From Flemingiibacterium sp045586505 (GTDB lineage: Bacteria > Bacillota > Clostridia > Oscillospirales > CAG-272), in NCBI GenBank assembly GCA_045586505.1, contig JAZNAL010000001.1, forward strand, positions 1 through 15,859: a DNA stretch of 15,859 bases. The letters are read 5' to 3'. Positions 13,340 through 15,859 of this stretch are shown here, in pieces. Under the pieces are notes generated by a model. The model did not search any database. It worked only from the letters and a program-made list of their open reading frames with translations, and was not told the DNA's origin. A program made the translations under genes and the position numbers. How positions within the stretch are numbered: position 1 is the first letter of the stretch; every line of letters begins with the position of its first letter.

Positions 13340-15115
13340 ATGTTAAGAACTCATACTTGTAATGAACTTACAAAAGAACACATCGGCAAGAATGTCACCA
13401 TTACCGGTTGGATATCCACCGTTCGTGACCACGGCGGCGTGCTCTTTATCGACCTTCGCGATCACTACGGCATCACTCAGGTCGTTGTAAACGACGACAA
13501 GATGATCGCGGGTATGCCCAAGGAGACCGTTGTTCTCGTTGAGGGTACCGTAACCGAGCGCGATGCGGATACAGTAAACCCCAAGCTCGACACCGGTTAT
13601 ATCGAAGTTAAAGCAAACAAGATCGAAGTTCTCGGTCCCGTAAAGTTAAATCTCCCCTTCGAGATCGACACCTCCACTGACACCCGCGAGGAAGTTCGTC
13701 TCAAATACCGTTATCTCGACCTTCGCAACAAGAAGATCCATGACAATATCGTTCTGCGCTCCAAGATCCTTTCCTACCTGCGCGCGCAGATGGAGGAGCT
13801 GGGCTTCCTTGAAATCCAGACCCCAATCCTCACCGCATCCTCTCCCGAGGGCGCCCGTGACTACCTCGTACCCTCCCGCAAGCACAAGGGCAAATTCTAC
13901 GCACTCCCTCAGGCACCCCAGCAGTTCAAGCAGCTTCTTATGACCTCCGGCTTCGACCGCTACTTCCAGATCGCGCCCTGCTTCCGTGATGAGGACGCAC
14001 GTCAGGACAGATCTCCCGGAGAGTTCTACCAGCTCGACTTTGAGATGTCCTTCGCAACTCAGGAGGATGTATTCGCTGTAGCCGAGAAGGTCGTATACAA
14101 CACCTTCAAGAAGTTCTCGGGCAAGCCTGTATCCGAGCCTCCATTCAGACGTATCACCTTCGCGGATTCCATGATGAAGTACGGCACCGACAAGCCCGAC
14201 CTTAGAAATCCCCTTGAAATCAAGGATCTCACCCCCTTCTTTGCAAGCCATGATTTCCTTGAAATCAACGGCAGAACCATTCCCTTCAAGAACAAGCTCG
14301 TTCGCGGTATCGTTGCAAACTACCTTGTCAAGAAGGACGGCGACGGCGACGGCAAGAAGGCATTCGAAAAGGCTATTGACGCATACTCAAGAAGCATCGG
14401 CATGAAGTTCGGCTGCGGCTATATCACTCTTGAGGACGGCGAGTACAAGGGCCCCATCGCAAAGTTCCTCTCCCCCGAGGAAAAGGCAGAGCTCACCGAG
14501 CTTTGCGGCATCAAGGAGGGCGATTCCCTCTTCTTCATCAGTGATGCTCCCAATGTTATCAACTCTCTTGCAGGTCAGATGCGCACCTGGATCGCATCCG
14601 AGCTTAATCTTATCAACAAGGATTCCTACGAATTCTGCTTCATCGTTGACTTCCCCATGTACGAGCTCAACGAGGAGACCGGCAAGATCGACTTCACCCA
14701 CAACCCCTTCTCCATGCCCCAGGGCGGTATGGACGCGCTCATGAACAAGGATCCCCTCGAGATCTTTGCATATCAGTACGACATCGTCTGCAACGGTGTT
14801 GAGCTGTCCTCGGGTGCTGTCAGAAACCACAATCCCGAGATCATGCAGAAGGCATTCGAGATCGCGGGCTATGGCGAAGAGGATCTCAAGGCGAAGTTCG
14901 GCGCACTTTACACCGCATTCTCCTACGGTGCACCGCCTCATGCAGGTATGGCTCCCGGCGTTGACCGCATGATCATGCTCATCGCAGGCGAGGAGACCAT
15001 TCGTGACGTTATTGCGTTCCCATTAAACGGCAACGCGCAGGATCTTATGATGGGTGCCCCCGGCGAAGTAACAGAGCATCAGCTTCGCGAGGTGCATATC
15101 AAGGTTCGCGACTGA
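13340..15115 (+). CDS. aspS: Aspartyl-tRNA synthetase, probably non-discriminating
   Basis: A 591-aa class IIb synthetase of bacterial type. It has an OB-fold anticodon domain (residues about 1-105, WISTVRDHGGVLFIDLRD), motif 1 near 156-164, motif 2 (PCFRDEDARQDRSPGEFYQLDFEMSF, about 213-238, with the PG insertion seen in alpha-proteobacterial AspRS), an inserted GAD domain (roughly 290-415) and motif 3 with APGVDRMIML. It charges tRNA-Asp and, given the adjacent gatC/gatA-like genes and apparent Asn-type T-box, probably tRNA-Asn as well. The start ATG (13340) follows GGAGGAG; an upstream in-frame TTG (13325) is less likely. Regulated by the T-box leader. Confidence 0.97.
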   Translation: MLRTHTCNELTKEHIGKNVTITGWISTVRDHGGVLFIDLRDHYGITQVVVNDDKMIAGMPKETVVLVEGTVTERDADTVNPKLDTGYIEVKANKIEVLGPVKLNLPFEIDTSTDTREEVRLKYRYLDLRNKKIHDNIVLRSKILSYLRAQMEELGFLEIQTPILTASSPEGARDYLVPSRKHKGKFYALPQAPQQFKQLLMTSGFDRYFQIAPCFRDEDARQDRSPGEFYQLDFEMSFATQEDVFAVAEKVVYNTFKKFSGKPVSEPPFRRITFADSMMKYGTDKPDLRNPLEIKDLTPFFASHDFLEINGRTIPFKNKLVRGIVANYLVKKDGDGDGKKAFEKAIDAYSRSIGMKFGCGYITLEDGEYKGPIAKFLSPEEKAELTELCGIKEGDSLFFISDAPNVINSLAGQMRTWIASELNLINKDSYEFCFIVDFPMYELNEETGKIDFTHNPFSMPQGGMDALMNKDPLEIFAYQYDIVCNGVELSSGAVRNHNPEIMQKAFEIAGYGEEDLKAKFGALYTAFSYGAPPHAGMAPGVDRMIMLIAGEETIRDVIAFPLNGNAQDLMMGAPGEVTEHQLREVHIKVRD

Positions 15116-15152
15116 GTCGTATACACTAAAAAATGTGTGAAAGGATAGAAAT

Positions 15153-15443
15153 ATGCTTATAACCGATAAAGAAGCCTTTGCGAGACTTTGCAGGCTGAAT
15201 CAGCTTCGGCTTACCGATTCCGAAGAAGAAGCGGTGCTTGGATTCTTCAAGGCTAAGAATAAAGAATTTTCCGTGCTTGATAAGATCGATACCGAAAATG
15301 TTGAGCGCATGGTACACGTTATGCCCCTTGAGACCGTTGTTCGCGAGGACCGCGAGATCAAGCTCTTCACCCGTGACGAGCTCCAGAAATCCGCTCCCGA
15401 ATCCTACGACGGCTACTGGCAGGTACCGCGTCTTGTGGAATAA
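15153..15443 (+). CDS. gatC: GatC subunit of tRNA-dependent amidotransferase
   Basis: A 96-aa protein with the GatC pattern: a helical N-terminus (LCRLNQLRLTDSEEEAVLGFF), then DKIDTENVERMVHVMPLETVVREDRE and the C-terminal APESYDGYWQVPRLVE. GatC braces GatA and GatB in the complex that converts Asp-tRNA-Asn and Glu-tRNA-Gln to the amide forms. The ribosome site GAAAGGAT precedes the ATG, 37 nt after aspS; the next gene follows after 11 nt with AGGAGG. No frameshift; length usual. Confidence 0.94.
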   Translation: MLITDKEAFARLCRLNQLRLTDSEEEAVLGFFKAKNKEFSVLDKIDTENVERMVHVMPLETVVREDREIKLFTRDELQKSAPESYDGYWQVPRLVE

Positions 15444-15454
15444 GGAGGTTTAGT

Positions 15455-15859
15455 ATGAAATTGTATATTACCAAAAACGAAAAAGCCTCCGCAAGTGCCG
15501 TTGTGCTGGATGATATGCTTCTCACAAAGGAGCTTCCCACCACCGCAGGCTCAAAAATGCTTGACTCATATGTAAGCCTCATCGGCGCCGAGGTCATCGA
15601 CCGCCTTGCTTCCGCTGGAACCACAGTTGCCGGCAAGGCAAATGTTGGCGAGTTCGGCATCGACCTTGTCGGTGAGACCTCCTATTTTGGTGCCTGCACC
15701 GATGACAATGGCAATCTTGCTTTAGCTTCCGCCGAGCTTGTTAAGAGCGGAGAGGTCAAAGCTGCGCTCACACTTGATGTCAACGGTGCTCCCCGCCGCG
15801 GTGCGGCACTTGCGGACATCGTTTGCGTAAAGCCCACCTACGGCACCGTTTCCCGCTAC
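15455..15859 (+). CDS. GatA-like protein lacking amidase catalytic residues (partial, runs off window)
   Basis: 135 codons are visible with no stop; AGGAGG (15443-15448) sets the ATG. The protein matches GatA in KMLDSYVSLIGAEVIDRLASAGTTVAGKANVGEFG and in VKPTYGTVSRY. It lacks the usual N-terminal helical region of about 60 residues and begins at what is the strand before the catalytic lysine. There VKDN reads VLDD (Lys to Leu). The glycine-serine loop (GGSSGGSAAA) and the SDTGGSIRQP segment carrying the catalytic serines are replaced by LASAELVKSG and LDVNGAPRRGA. All three amidase residues are therefore missing, though the frame is intact and the operon context is kept. It is probably a pseudo-enzyme, not a broken gene. 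Confidence 0.88.
   Translation, partial: MKLYITKNEKASASAVVLDDMLLTKELPTTAGSKMLDSYVSLIGAEVIDRLASAGTTVAGKANVGEFGIDLVGETSYFGACTDDNGNLALASAELVKSGEVKAALTLDVNGAPRRGAALADIVCVKPTYGTVSRY

Noticed and set aside
13646..14251. Minus-strand ORFs opposite aspS (also 14387-14941)
   Set aside because: Artefacts of the GC-rich third positions of aspS.

Overview
The window looks like chromosomal DNA from a low-to-mid GC Gram-positive anaerobe, most likely a Clostridia member of the Ruminococcaceae/Oscillospiraceae type. The grounds are ribonuclease J, a T-box leader, an aspS-gatC-gatA order, AGGAGG-type ribosome sites, consensus sigma-A promoters and a soluble-type fumarate reductase-like module. No rRNA or CRISPR array is seen. 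Species assignment is inference.

Left part (1-7293). The 3' end of a tRNA (probably Leu) and its terminator are followed by a promoter and a three-gene operon: a 2Fe-2S/2x[4Fe-4S] protein, a FrdA/SdhA-like flavoprotein and a small three-helix membrane protein. On the minus strand lies a 59-aa ORF translationally coupled to the biotin transporter gene bioY. A MATE efflux gene (TTG start) converges on ribonuclease J, and the two share one bidirectional terminator.

Middle (7294-11823). After a long intergenic stretch with tandem hairpins come two small convergent genes. Next is a phage/ICE-style regulatory switch: ImmA-type protease and XRE repressor on the minus strand, a Cro-like gene on the plus strand, near-consensus divergent promoters and three related palindromic operators. 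The switch is bracketed by two inverted copies of a 158-bp MITE-like, highly structured repeat, and each copy has the same orientation relative to the transcript that would cross it. Beyond it are a degenerate M23 (LytM-like) protein and a cysteine-rich conserved protein.

Right part (11824-15859). An AT-rich island holds a broken phage/toxin-like gene with an HEMQH zincin motif and an overlapping small gene that could be its immunity partner. Then comes a consensus promoter, a T-box leader whose specifier loop appears to read AAC (Asn), and the operon aspS - gatC - gatA-like. The gatA-like gene (cut by the window edge) keeps an open frame and recognisable GatA flanks but lacks the Lys/Ser/Ser amidase residues. 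It therefore looks like a pseudo-enzyme, and it is the most unusual observation here. Together with the T-box it suggests an operon devoted to tRNA-dependent Asn formation with an altered amidotransferase.
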